DNA of 26,953 bases from a virus, in IMG/VR virus record IMGVR_UViG_3300021962_000533, positions 1 through 26,953 of that record; one strand, 5' to 3'. Positions 1-7,957 of this stretch are shown here, one piece after another. Each line of letters opens with the position of its first letter. Within the stretch, counting starts at the first letter, position 1. The position numbers were made by a program, and so were the translations under genes. Below the pieces are notes generated by a model. That model searched no databases. It worked only from the letters and a program-made list of their open reading frames with translations, and was not told where the DNA came from.

Positions 1-1
1 T

Positions 2-61
2 GCCGTGGGCTCATTAAATCCCGGAAGCGACTTAACAGTTCAAATAGAGTTCACTCCATAG
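2..61 (+). CDS. C-terminal fragment of an upstream gene, probably structural
   Basis: Reading from base 2, an open frame of 19 codons ends at TAG (59-61) and gives the tail end AVGSLNPGSDLTVQIEFTP. The alternating polar and hydrophobic ending is typical of the last beta strand of a phage virion protein. Only this fragment lies in the window, so the family cannot be named. Another frame is also open (1-108) but encodes an Arg/Ser-rich sequence that looks less like protein. The choice of frame is an inference from composition. Confidence 0.45.
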   Translation, partial: AVGSLNPGSDLTVQIEFTP

Positions 62-120
62 GTGTTATTCTTGTAGCAAGCGGCATTAAGCCGGTCCCTA
101 GCAGATAAGGTATCAACAAC

Positions 121-489
121 ATGACAATTTCAAACTTCCTAGAAAACGAGCTACTCGATACCTTGGACGGTGCGGGTTCTGCGTACTCGGCTTCTGCGAC
201 ATATCTCAAGCTTCACATCGGTGACCCGGGCGAAGACGGAACGGGCAACCCAGCTTCAGAGACAACTCGCCAGCCAGTTTCTTTCAACGCTTCAAGCGGC
301 GGCTCAAAGACATCAACAGCGACAGTCGAGTGGACTCTTGTTGCTGCAACTGAGACATACAGCCACTGGTCTTTGTGGGACAACTCAACTGCAGGTAACT
401 GCCTTTGGTACGGCGCGCTCTCAGCGAACGCTTCGGTAACCGCTGGTGACACCTTCGAGATTACATCCCTGACACTGACGCTCGACTAA
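121..489 (+). CDS. Small phage tail fibre-like virion protein
   Basis: A 122-residue protein. It has an alpha-helical start (residues 1-15, SNFLENELLDTLDG), the motif YLKLHIGDPGEDGTGN (about 28-43), a beta-rich middle with W71, the segment HWSLWDNSTAGNCLWYGAL (about 81-99), and a C-terminal GDTFEITSLTLTLD. This layout (YxxLHxGDPG, then a xxGLWD-like strand, then GDTxxI) is familiar from small tail fibre or tail-associated proteins of actinophages and other tailed phages. I infer a virion role from that likeness and from its place directly before the fibre genes. A weak AAGG at 107-110 is the only Shine-Dalgarno candidate. The exact position in the virion is unknown. Confidence 0.75.
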   Translation: MTISNFLENELLDTLDGAGSAYSASATYLKLHIGDPGEDGTGNPASETTRQPVSFNASSGGSKTSTATVEWTLVAATETYSHWSLWDNSTAGNCLWYGALSANASVTAGDTFEITSLTLTLD

Positions 490-495
490 TCCATA

Positions 496-510
496 AGGGG
501 AGTAACCCCT
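496..510 (+). promoter_or_regulatory. Hairpin that encloses the Shine-Dalgarno of the repeat-fibre gene
   Basis: AGGGG (496-500), loop AGTAA (501-505) and CCCCT (506-510) form a perfect GC-rich 5-bp stem ending one base before the ATG at 512. The left arm is also the best ribosome binding site for that gene, so folding would hide it. There is no T-run after it, so it is not a good terminator. A regulatory role is an inference; what is seen is only the inverted repeat and its position. Confidence 0.45.
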
Positions 511-511
511 C

Positions 512-3500
512 ATGGATGAACAAAAGATAATTGGTTTCTCGGAACCATTCCGAGGAACGTCGTCTTTCTATGTAGGATTCAAGACAGTATCGGGGACTGC
601 CTCCGCTACGGCGGCTGGCTCGTCCTCAATATCGCAACTGCATACAGTTCCGAGGTCTGCTTCGGCATCCGGAATATCTGGGCAAACTGCGCTCGGGTTG
701 CATGCTGCGCCGCGTTCGGCAACCGCTTCAGGTGGAGCGACTGCTGGAGATACTGCTGTTGGTCTTCATATCGCACCAAGAACTGCCACTGGCTCAGGTC
801 AGGGAGGTTCAACGGGTCTCGACGAAATTATCACGTTCATCAGAACGGCGACCGGCACTGGACTTGGCAGCTCCACAAACCTCAGTGAAGTAATTACATT
901 CCTCAGGTCTGCATCTGCATCTGGTGGCGCGACTGCCGGTGACGAGGCGCTAGCACTGCACACGCACATCAGGACAGCAAACGGTTCTGGTGTTGGTGGT
1001 TCAACAAACGTCAGCATAGTAACAACATTCATCAGAAGCGCGTCAGCGTCTGGCGGAGCAACAGTTGGCGACACGGCGCTAACTCTCCACTCTCACCTCA
1101 GAACCGCATCCGCAGCAGGCGGTGCGACGGCAGGGGACACTGCTCTTGGTCTGCATACATCGCCAAGGACGGCAATTGGTTCTGGCATAGGTGGTTCAAC
1201 AGGACTCGACGAGGTAATTACATTCCTCAGAACTGCGTCCGCATCTGGCGTTGGAAACTCAACGAACGTCAGCATAGTAACAACGTTCATTAGAAGTGCG
1301 TCAGCATCTGGTGGCGCAACCGTTGGGGACCAGGCGCTAACTCTCCACACAAATATCAGAAGCGCAAGTGGCTCCGGAAGCTCAACCGAGTCGGCAACAA
1401 AGGTGCGCACATCGATTGTGTCCGCTACTGGTTCCGCAACAAGCGGCTCAATTGCAATCGGACTACACACATCTCCAAGGACGGCATCAGCGTTTGGCCA
1501 AGCAAACGAGTCTGCAATACGACTCATTGTTTCTCCACGAAGCGTCACCGGCTCAGGAAACGGCGACTCGCTTGTTCTCGCCCTACATACACACCTAAGA
1601 ACTGCATCTGCGAGCGGAATAGGCAGTTCGAATAATGCAATCGTTCATTCAAATCTCAGAACAGGATATGGCTCAGGTTCAGCAACTGCTGGTGATACAG
1701 CCACCGTTCTTCACTCACACCTCAGAACATCGAGCGCTTCTGGAGCTGGTTCCGAAAGCGCTCAGTCATTCAAGACACCACTCAGAACAGCAAGTGCGTC
1801 TGGTCAGGGCTCTGAATCATCAGACGGACTACACACGTCGCCAAGAACAGCCAACGCGAGTGGTTCTGGCGATTCTTCGATTACTCAACTTCTATCAATT
1901 GTTAGAACTGGTTCGGCTTCTGGGGTTGGAACGTCGAATAACGCGATTGTTCACTCGAATCTCAGAACTGGATATGGGTCTGGTTCTGCAACAGCTGGGG
2001 ACAGCGCAACTGGACTTCACTCTCATCTCAGAAATGCTTTGGCAATTGGGGCAGGCTCATCCAGTTCCGAAGAAAAGAGCACGCAGTTCAGAACTGCATC
2101 AGCGGATGGAACTGGAACCGAAACATCAGAACAGCTTCATACAATCGTCAGAACAGCGTCAGGGTCTGGCAATTCTGACAGCTCGGCATTGTTTAGGTAT
2201 GGAAAACTCCGCACTGCAGAAGGAACCGGCGGAGCAACGGCTGGAGACGAAGCACTCACGCTGCACACCCATATCAGGGTGGCATCAGCTTCTGGCAACG
2301 GAGATTCGAGTACCCAGTCATTCAAAACTCCGCTTAGAACAGCAAGCGCAGCAGGTCAGTCATCCGAGCTTGCAGACGGATTGCATACTGCTCCAAGAAG
2401 TGCAAATGGTTCGGGAGATGGAGGTTCGTCCACCTCCATTGTTACGACATTTATTAGAACTGCTTCAGCGGCAGGAAATGGCACATCTAATAACTCGATA
2501 GTACATAGCAACCTGAGAACGGCTCAGGCATCTGGTGGTGCTACTGCTGGTGACGCGGCCCTTATACTCCACTCGCATCTCAGGAACGCATCAGCAGCTG
2601 GCGATGGTGCTTCGAGCACGCAATCATTTAAGACCCCACTCAGAACCGCAAACGCATCAGCTCAGGGCTCGGAATCTGCAGATGGTCTGCACACTGCCCC
2701 AAGAGATGCAAGCGCAACTGGAAGCGGCTCTGAATCAGTAACTCAGCTTCTTTCAATCCTTAGAACAGCATCGGCAGCTGCATTCGGAAGCTCGAACAAT
2801 ACTGTCCTCTATTCGAACCTCAGAACCGCATATGGCTCTGGTTCCGCAACTACTGGTGATGAAGCAATTGGGTTGCATACTGCTCCTCGAACGGCAAGTG
2901 GTAGCGGACTTGGTGGTTCAACTAACACCGTTCTTTATAGCAATCTGCGAACTGCATCAGCATCTGGTGGAGCGACGGCTGGAGATGCGGCTATCGGCCT
3001 GCACACAGCTCCAAGAAGTGCAAGCGCCAGTGCCTCCGGTTCGGAATCTGTAGCGCAGCTCCTAACGATAATAAGAACAGCATCAGCAAGCGGTCAAAGC
3101 TCCGAGTTCGTTGGTCAAGAAAGGTCTGTATTTAGAACAGCTTCTGCTTCCGGTTCGGCAACCACCGGAGACAATGCAGTCGGCCTGCATACCGCGCCAA
3201 GAACGGCATCGGGGACTGGTACTGGTGGCGCAATTGCGCTAACGCTTTACAGCAACTTGCGCTCGGCATCCGCATCTGGTGGAGCGACAGTCGGCGACAG
3301 CGCAATTGGACTTCATACGGCACCAAGGAGTGCAAGCGCAACTGGCCTCGGCAGCGAGACGACAAGCGAATTCAAGATTCTTCGCAGAACCTCTGTCTCT
3401 GCGGGAACATCTTCGGAAGTATCTGTCGAGCTTCGCTCAGTGCCCGTTACGGCAACAGCGTCTGGCGGAGCGACAGCTGGAGATACGGCAATCGGATTGC

Positions 3501-3619
3501 ACACTGCGCCACGAAGCGCTACCGGAACTGGACAGTCTGGACAAACCGCACTTTATGACATTGACCCAGTCGAGGGCATCACTGCCGGATACTGGGGCAT
3601 TCAGGCAATCGTCGTTTGA
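512..3619 (+). CDS. Giant tandem-repeat fibre protein
   Basis: A 1035-residue protein that is almost entirely about 48 tandem units of 20-22 residues. The consensus starts with Arg: R-[ST]-A-S-[AG]-[SA]-G, then a Gly/Ser/Thr-rich turn, then a short hydrophobic stretch often ending LHTAP, LHSHL or SIVTTFI. A 22-residue form carries the turn GGATAGD (about 14 units); a 20-21-residue form has GxGSSxN or GSES turns. Residues 1-27 are a non-repeat head, possibly the virion attachment end, and the last 20 or so residues (DIDPVEGITAGYWGIQAIVV) form a small unique cap. Composition is extreme, with Ala, Ser, Thr and Gly dominating, one Arg per unit and few aromatic residues. No signal peptide or enzyme motif is seen. 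Position among fibre genes suggests an extended fibre. The fold (beta-solenoid or trimeric beta-helix) is an inference. Confidence 0.8.
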   Translation: MDEQKIIGFSEPFRGTSSFYVGFKTVSGTASATAAGSSSISQLHTVPRSASASGISGQTALGLHAAPRSATASGGATAGDTAVGLHIAPRTATGSGQGGSTGLDEIITFIRTATGTGLGSSTNLSEVITFLRSASASGGATAGDEALALHTHIRTANGSGVGGSTNVSIVTTFIRSASASGGATVGDTALTLHSHLRTASAAGGATAGDTALGLHTSPRTAIGSGIGGSTGLDEVITFLRTASASGVGNSTNVSIVTTFIRSASASGGATVGDQALTLHTNIRSASGSGSSTESATKVRTSIVSATGSATSGSIAIGLHTSPRTASAFGQANESAIRLIVSPRSVTGSGNGDSLVLALHTHLRTASASGIGSSNNAIVHSNLRTGYGSGSATAGDTATVLHSHLRTSSASGAGSESAQSFKTPLRTASASGQGSESSDGLHTSPRTANASGSGDSSITQLLSIVRTGSASGVGTSNNAIVHSNLRTGYGSGSATAGDSATGLHSHLRNALAIGAGSSSSEEKSTQFRTASADGTGTETSEQLHTIVRTASGSGNSDSSALFRYGKLRTAEGTGGATAGDEALTLHTHIRVASASGNGDSSTQSFKTPLRTASAAGQSSELADGLHTAPRSANGSGDGGSSTSIVTTFIRTASAAGNGTSNNSIVHSNLRTAQASGGATAGDAALILHSHLRNASAAGDGASSTQSFKTPLRTANASAQGSESADGLHTAPRDASATGSGSESVTQLLSILRTASAAAFGSSNNTVLYSNLRTAYGSGSATTGDEAIGLHTAPRTASGSGLGGSTNTVLYSNLRTASASGGATAGDAAIGLHTAPRSASASASGSESVAQLLTIIRTASASGQSSEFVGQERSVFRTASASGSATTGDNAVGLHTAPRTASGTGTGGAIALTLYSNLRSASASGGATVGDSAIGLHTAPRSASATGLGSETTSEFKILRRTSVSAGTSSEVSVELRSVPVTATASGGATAGDTAIGLHTAPRSATGTGQSGQTALYDIDPVEGITAGYWGIQAIVV
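593..3556 (+). repeat. In-frame array of about 48 direct repeats of 60-66 bp
   Basis: The DNA encodes units beginning at Arg codons, for example at 653 (RSASASGISG) and at 3512 (RSATGTGQSG); the first degenerate unit begins near 593. Neighbouring units differ at many codons, but higher-order copies exist: the pair SSNNAIVHSNL plus RTGYGSGSATAGD occurs twice in nearly the same form (around 1620-1700 and 1920-2010). This points to past duplication of multi-unit blocks. The array lies wholly inside one reading frame and unit length always keeps the frame. Confidence 0.9.
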
Positions 3620-3642
3620 GATGAAGTAAACTAGGAGTAACT

Positions 3643-5871
3643 ATGGCAGCTTTTACACGTAAACAATATGCGGGAGCAGCCGCGCCAACTACGACAACGA
3701 CGTATTTGGCAAGCGACGGGCTAACTGTTGACATTGCGTCAACCAATGGTTGGCCATCAATATCGGGAATCCCATTTTATGTGGTAATCCAGCCAGCTTC
3801 AATTTATGAAGAAAAGTGCCTGGCGACAATATCTGGCTCAACACTAACGCTGATAAGGGCGCAAGATGACACGAGCGCTTCAATACATCCATCAGGTTCA
3901 GACATCTATCCAGTATTCACGGCTAATGATGCCGATGAAGCAAACGAGCTTGTTTCAAAACTCACCACAGCAGGTGACATACTCACCACGGATGGCACAA
4001 ATCTCCTAAGACTTGGCGTTGGCCCTAACGGATACTTCCTAAAAGCCAGTAGTTCTGCGTCTGCAGGAATCGAGTGGGCATCAATACCAACGATTAACAG
4101 TCTTGATGATATTGGCGATGTAACAATTACCTCGGTAGCAGACGGACAAGTTCTAACATATGACAGTTCTGCTTCAGTATGGGTTAACGAGTCCCTCCAA
4201 TTTTTGACCGTCTCGGACAACGCCCCAACAGTGGGCGTTTCAGAGGGTGACCTGTGGTACAACTCTAATGAGCTTGAGCTGTACACCTATTATTCAGGCG
4301 CATGGGTCCAGACAACAGACTCAAGCCCAGGGGTTCAGGAAATTTATGAACTTATTGATGTTTCCATAGAAGACCCTGTATCTGGAGAAACGCTTGTTTA
4401 CGACGGAACAAACTGGGTAAATGATGTAGTTAACCCGCTCTCCCTTAATGATGTCGGTGACGTCAGTATCACTTCTGTCGTTAATGGAGATTTCTTGCGA
4501 TGGAACTCATCAGCGTCAGTTTGGATTAACGATGCGGTTAATCTATCGACGGACACTGTTGGAGACTACGTCCAATCCCTAGTAGCTGGTACCGGCGTTG
4601 TTATTACGAACAATACAGGTGAAGCTGCGACGCCGACCGTCGCAATTGGTCAGCCCGTATCGACATCTTCGTCGGTCACATTTGCCCACGTTGCCTCAAA
4701 CGTTACTGGCGACCTAACAGGGAACGCCGACACCGCCACATCATTAGAGACGGCGCGGACAGTAGAACTAAGCGGCGATGTGTCTGGTTCGGCGTCATTT
4801 GACGGAACATCCAATATCAATATTGTTACGACTGTTAATACATCAAGCGTTGCGCTTACGGAGCTGTATGGGGTGAACATAAATAGCCCAGAAGAGTTCC
4901 AAAACCTTGAGTACAACGGAACAGAGTGGGTTAACCAGTACGCCTCAGTCGTGACATATGTAAGAAATGCTGAAGCAACAGAACTAACAACTGGCACGGC
5001 TGTTTATCTTTTTGGTGCAACTGGAGACCACGCCACCGTAAAGCGAGCAGATAATGGCTCCGACACCACATCCTCAAAGACGGTCGGCCTCGTTGGCGCA
5101 AACATCCCAGCATCTGAAAACGGCCCAGTAGTCACCCGCGGTTATGTTGATGGTATCAACTTGTCTGGATATAGCGCTGGAGACGTTCTATGGCTAGGAG
5201 AGAACGGAGCGTTTACCAAAGTTAAACCAAGCTCTCCAGAACACCTTGTCTTCATTGGTGTTGTGGTTCGTGCAACCAATAACGGGATTGTGTATGTCGC
5301 GACACAGAACGGCTACGAAATTGAAGAACTGCACAATGTAAAAATCTCATCACCCCAAAATTACGACTTCATTCGCTACAACAGTGCATCGGCAATGTGG
5401 GTCAACGAACCAATAAATCTCGGAACAGACACGGTTGGTGACTACGTTCAGAACCTAACCGCCGGAACCGGTGTAACAATTACCAATAACTCCGGCGAGG
5501 GGGCATCTCCAACCATTGCTATTGGTCAGGACGTGGGGACTTCTGCGTCTGTGACGTTTTCTACTGTTACGGCAGGATTGGTTGGGAATGCCTCGACAGC
5601 TACAACCCTCCAAACATCAAGAGCTATTTCACTTGGCGGCGACCTTAGTGGGTCTGTTTCATTTAATGGTTCTTCGGATGTAACACTAACGGCCACCATC
5701 CAGCCTAACTCGGTTGCCCTCGGAACCGATACGAGCGGTGATTATGTGGCTAGCCTTGTTGCCGGCACCGGCATCACGCTGACCAACAATTCTGGTGAAG
5801 GTGCTACACCAACAATGTCTGTTGTGGTAGATAATGACCAAATAATTCTTGCAACACAAATATTCGGATAA
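3643..5871 (+). CDS. Modular tail fibre protein 1
   Basis: A 742-residue protein of beta-rich fibre modules. Residues 1-110 hold a unit with TVDIASTNGWP and a later LTLIRAQDD, a module common in phage virion proteins. Then come repeats of the form DIGDVTITSVADGQVLTYDS followed by ASVWVNE (near residues 155-180, 265-295). A GDLWYNS...YTYYSGAWVQ module lies near residue 205. Three copies of the module TDTxGDYVxxLxAGTGxxxTNNxGE then sit near residues 305, 600 and 695, the first two followed by TPTxAIGQ-type strands and LSGDVSGS-type segments. The start has a clear AGGAG (3632-3636). No catalytic motif was seen. It is most likely a fibre or other exterior virion protein; its receptor and its trimer state are unknown. 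Confidence 0.85.
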   Translation: MAAFTRKQYAGAAAPTTTTTYLASDGLTVDIASTNGWPSISGIPFYVVIQPASIYEEKCLATISGSTLTLIRAQDDTSASIHPSGSDIYPVFTANDADEANELVSKLTTAGDILTTDGTNLLRLGVGPNGYFLKASSSASAGIEWASIPTINSLDDIGDVTITSVADGQVLTYDSSASVWVNESLQFLTVSDNAPTVGVSEGDLWYNSNELELYTYYSGAWVQTTDSSPGVQEIYELIDVSIEDPVSGETLVYDGTNWVNDVVNPLSLNDVGDVSITSVVNGDFLRWNSSASVWINDAVNLSTDTVGDYVQSLVAGTGVVITNNTGEAATPTVAIGQPVSTSSSVTFAHVASNVTGDLTGNADTATSLETARTVELSGDVSGSASFDGTSNINIVTTVNTSSVALTELYGVNINSPEEFQNLEYNGTEWVNQYASVVTYVRNAEATELTTGTAVYLFGATGDHATVKRADNGSDTTSSKTVGLVGANIPASENGPVVTRGYVDGINLSGYSAGDVLWLGENGAFTKVKPSSPEHLVFIGVVVRATNNGIVYVATQNGYEIEELHNVKISSPQNYDFIRYNSASAMWVNEPINLGTDTVGDYVQNLTAGTGVTITNNSGEGASPTIAIGQDVGTSASVTFSTVTAGLVGNASTATTLQTSRAISLGGDLSGSVSFNGSSDVTLTATIQPNSVALGTDTSGDYVASLVAGTGITLTNNSGEGATPTMSVVVDNDQIILATQIFG

Positions 5872-5880
5872 GGAGAAATT

Positions 5881-6225
5881 ATGGCAACATTTTCAAAAGT
5901 TAAGTTTTCAGAATCAACAAACGGCAGGATGATAAAAGTTGCCGCAACGGCAACAGCTGGAACATTGATTCATACTTCTCACGCAACGGCACTAGACGAA
6001 ATATGGCTTTATGCAGTCAACTCCGATACGACTGATAGAAAATTGACCATTGAGTTTGGTGGAACCAGCGCGCCAGACGACCTAATTGAATTCACCGTAA
6101 AAGCGGAGAATGGGCTATATCTAATTGTTCCTGGCTTGATTCTCACCGGCGGTGTAGACATTAGAGCATTTTCCGCAACAGCAAACGTCATTAGCATCGG
6201 CGGATACGTTAATAGAATTGCATAG
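5881..6225 (+). CDS. Small virion protein, likely fibre-associated (copy 1)
   Basis: A 114-residue, beta-rich protein. Features are IKVAATATAGTLIHTS near residues 19-34, DEIWLYAVNSDTTDRKLTIEF near 40-60, GLYLIVPGLILTGG near 77-90 and a C-terminal ISIGGYVNRI. This design (xLIHT, strand, xNxxxxxxxLTIxxGG, then xxGxxL, then a final GYVNRI) recurs in small structural proteins of aquatic phages and resembles the protein at 10796-11107 in this window. It starts 9 bases after the fibre stop with AGGAG just upstream, so it is probably co-expressed. A decoration or fibre-base role is an inference. Confidence 0.7.
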   Translation: MATFSKVKFSESTNGRMIKVAATATAGTLIHTSHATALDEIWLYAVNSDTTDRKLTIEFGGTSAPDDLIEFTVKAENGLYLIVPGLILTGGVDIRAFSATANVISIGGYVNRIA

Positions 6226-6227
6226 CG

Positions 6228-7121
6228 ATGTCACGCGTTCATCGAAGTCTGAGTGGTGGAACTTCTGTTTCACAGTCTTTAAGTCCTAGATTTTCTCGCC
6301 TCGGAAGCGGACAGGTTCACACCCGCTGGGTTGGCGGCAAAAGCTTGACCATCGAGTTGCTCGTGATTGGCGGAGGCGGCTCCAGGGCTGGAGGTGGAGG
6401 TGGATTCGCAGAAGGAAGCATGACAATTTTAAACTCTGCGCTCGTAACTGTTGGCGCAGGTGGAACAAGTGGTGGAGCAGGGAACAACTCATCGCTTGAT
6501 TTTGTTATTGGATATGGGGGTGGTGGTGGAATTAGTACCAGCGGTGGGTCGGGAGCTGGAAATAGCGGAGTAAAAACACAAATAAGTTTTCCAGGAGTTA
6601 CTGGCTACGGAAACAATGGTGGTGCTTTCTCAAGTGGCGAAGACTATTCGGTTGGTCACAGTGCATATGGAGGAGGCGGTGGCGCTGGTGGGGCTGGGCC
6701 AAATGGCGTCACGCACCAAGGTGCCAACGGCGGAAGCGGACGAAATTCAACAATAACCGGGTCGGCGGTCACCTATGCCGGCGGCGGTGCAGGTAACTCT
6801 CACTGTAACGGATGTGGGACTGGAACATGTACTGGTGGTTCGGGAGGAGGCGGAAACGGCTCGAGGTACAGTTTTGGAAATCAGCAATGCTCATCCGATG
6901 GCGGAATCAATCTTGGTGGCGGCTCTGGTGCCAGATGTGGCGGCGGGTATTCATGCGGCACCGAGAATGGCGGCTCGGGGATTGTAATCGTTGCATACCC
7001 GTCATCAAACGGGCCACTATCTAGTATTGCACCTGGACTTACTTATACACTCAGCACAACTAGTAGGTCTGGTTATCATGTATATAGATTTACCGGTGGC
7101 ACTGGGGAGATTACCATCTAA
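6228..7121 (+). CDS. Glycine-rich fibre/adhesin-like protein
   Basis: A 297-residue protein starting 2 bases after the previous stop. After a basic N-terminal 40 residues comes the strand LTIELLVIGGGGSRAGGGGG (about 40-59). A long Gly/Ser/Asn-rich core to about residue 245 follows, then SGIVIVAYPSS (about 248-258) and a last strand pair ending YRFTGGTGEITI. The pattern 'VxVLVVGGGG ... GGSGIVIVxYP ... xFTxxGxxTI' is the known glycine-rich domain of phage and bacterial surface proteins, which can form a stack of polyglycine helices, as in T4-like receptor adhesins. Unusually, six Cys lie between about residues 188 and 244 (HCNGCGTGTC and QC, RC, SC). Likely a receptor-facing part of the tail. 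Confidence 0.8.
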   Translation: MSRVHRSLSGGTSVSQSLSPRFSRLGSGQVHTRWVGGKSLTIELLVIGGGGSRAGGGGGFAEGSMTILNSALVTVGAGGTSGGAGNNSSLDFVIGYGGGGGISTSGGSGAGNSGVKTQISFPGVTGYGNNGGAFSSGEDYSVGHSAYGGGGGAGGAGPNGVTHQGANGGSGRNSTITGSAVTYAGGGAGNSHCNGCGTGTCTGGSGGGGNGSRYSFGNQQCSSDGGINLGGGSGARCGGGYSCGTENGGSGIVIVAYPSSNGPLSSIAPGLTYTLSTTSRSGYHVYRFTGGTGEITI

Positions 7122-7498
7122 TGGCACACTACGCATTTCTTGACGCAAACAATGTAGTAGTTGAGGTCATCCCTGGAAGAGACGAAGACGAAGTGGTTGG
7201 CGGAGTATCAAACTGGGAAGAATACTATGGAAATTTCAGAGGCCTCAGATGCAAAAGAACATCTTACAATTCGTATGGTGGATTTAACGGGCGAACGCTC
7301 GAAGACGGATTTAGAAAAAATTTTGCTGGTGTTGGGTTCACGTATAACGAAGAAAAAGACGCTTTTATCCCCCCACAGCCATACCCTTCCTGGACACTGG
7401 ACGAGGAGGCATTCCTATGGGTTGCCCCAGTCGAAATGCCCCAGGACGGGAATCACTATGACTGGGACGAGCCAACCCTTTCTTGGATTACACACTAA
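7121..7498 (+). CDS. Conserved aquatic-phage virion protein of unknown function
   Basis: A 125-residue protein whose ATG shares one base with the previous TAA (TAATG), which suggests translational coupling. It starts MAHYAFLDANNVVVEVIPGRDE and has WEEYYG, then KRTSYNSYGG, FRKNFAGVGFTY, AFIPPQPYPSWTLDEE and a final YDWDEPTLSW. This order (xFAxLDxxNxV, then W-Y-T-S-Y, then RKNYAGIGYTYD, then FIPPQPYPSW, then DE-xxW) is very widespread among marine and freshwater phages near fibre genes, but I know no demonstrated function. The many Trp, Tyr and Pro residues suit a compact binding or connector domain. Confidence 0.75.
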   Translation: MAHYAFLDANNVVVEVIPGRDEDEVVGGVSNWEEYYGNFRGLRCKRTSYNSYGGFNGRTLEDGFRKNFAGVGFTYNEEKDAFIPPQPYPSWTLDEEAFLWVAPVEMPQDGNHYDWDEPTLSWITH

Positions 7499-7517
7499 GG
7501 ACCGATGGGGTAAAAGC

Positions 7518-7760
7518 GTGGATGTAAAAACTTGGAATTACGATGACGAACTTGTGCAATTGATTTCAGAAAAATACCACCGGAAGGGGATTTCTGGAGC
7601 GCAAGCAATGATTGACGCCTGGACTGATATAAGGGACGGAAAGCTTATAGAAATCTGCGTTGAGCTCAATATCCCTGAACCGCTTGGGTACATCCACGGT
7701 CTGAATACGTTCTCTAAAAGACTGATGGAAAACGATAGACTTGAAACTATCGCTGATTAG
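7518..7760 (+). CDS. Small hypothetical protein, GTG start
   Basis: An 80-residue, charged, mainly helical protein (VDVKTWNYDDELVQLISEKY at the start; ending NDRLETIAD). I place the start at the GTG at 7518, preceded by GATGGGG at 7504-7510, because upstream codons of this frame lie inside the preceding conserved gene and look like a shadow. Residues 20-40 (RKGISGAQAMIDAWTDIRDG) and 45-60 suggest a small helical bundle. I recognise no family. Its place between virion genes suggests a structural or assembly role, but nothing in the sequence fixes this. Confidence 0.55.
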   Translation: MDVKTWNYDDELVQLISEKYHRKGISGAQAMIDAWTDIRDGKLIEICVELNIPEPLGYIHGLNTFSKRLMENDRLETIAD

Positions 7761-7764
7761 AATG

Positions 7765-7773
7765 TGGGATAAT
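7765..7773 (+). promoter_or_regulatory. Extended -10 element, possible leaderless start for the 58-residue gene
   Basis: TGGGATAAT (TGn plus GATAAT at 7768-7773) ends 7 bases before the ATG at 7781, and there is no Shine-Dalgarno in between (TTGCCAA T). A start of transcription at or next to the ATG would fit. No good -35 is seen; TTGAAA at 7741 is 21 bases upstream. The same arrangement precedes two other genes in this window. Confidence 0.4.
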
Positions 7774-7780
7774 TGCCAAT

Positions 7781-7957
7781 ATGGCAATAGTCTTTCCTGC
7801 ATCCCCGTCAATAAATGATGAATTTCTAGTCGCAGGCAAGTCCTGGATGTGGAATGGTTCGTTCTGGAAGAGGACGAAATATGCGATACTTGACGGCGGT
7901 TTCTCTTTTACGGAAATTGAAGATGACCTGTCTACCGCTGACGGAGGAAATGCTTAA
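7781..7957 (+). CDS. Short virion-module protein (58 residues)
   Basis: The reading frame MAIVFPASPSINDEFLVAGK then SWMWNGSFWKR ends DLSTADGGNA. Its stop TAA shares a base with the next ATG (TAATG), so it is translationally coupled to the large fibre at 7957. The pattern FPA-x(8-10)-F-x-x-x-G-K-x-W-x-W/Y-N-G-x-x-W matches the N-terminus of the 258-residue protein at 13875 and resembles the GDFWFET...YYDGYWIEI units at the end of the 7957 fibre. I read it as a single free-standing copy of a small beta module found in phage fibres. A cut-down remnant of a longer protein is also possible. Confidence 0.65.
   Translation: MAIVFPASPSINDEFLVAGKSWMWNGSFWKRTKYAILDGGFSFTEIEDDLSTADGGNA

Noticed and set aside
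593-3556. CRISPR array or tandem noncoding repeat
   Set aside because: The 60-66-base units vary in sequence and length, have no constant repeat with unique spacers, and keep one open frame throughout.
6228-7121. Collagen-like Gly-X-Y protein
   Set aside because: Glycines run in GG and GGG clusters with no three-residue period.
7161-7517. Long upstream extension of the frame that ends at 7760 (ATG at 7161)
   Set aside because: It lies wholly inside the conserved gene at 7121-7498 in another frame and its sequence is not protein-like. The GTG at 7518 with its own Shine-Dalgarno is a better start.
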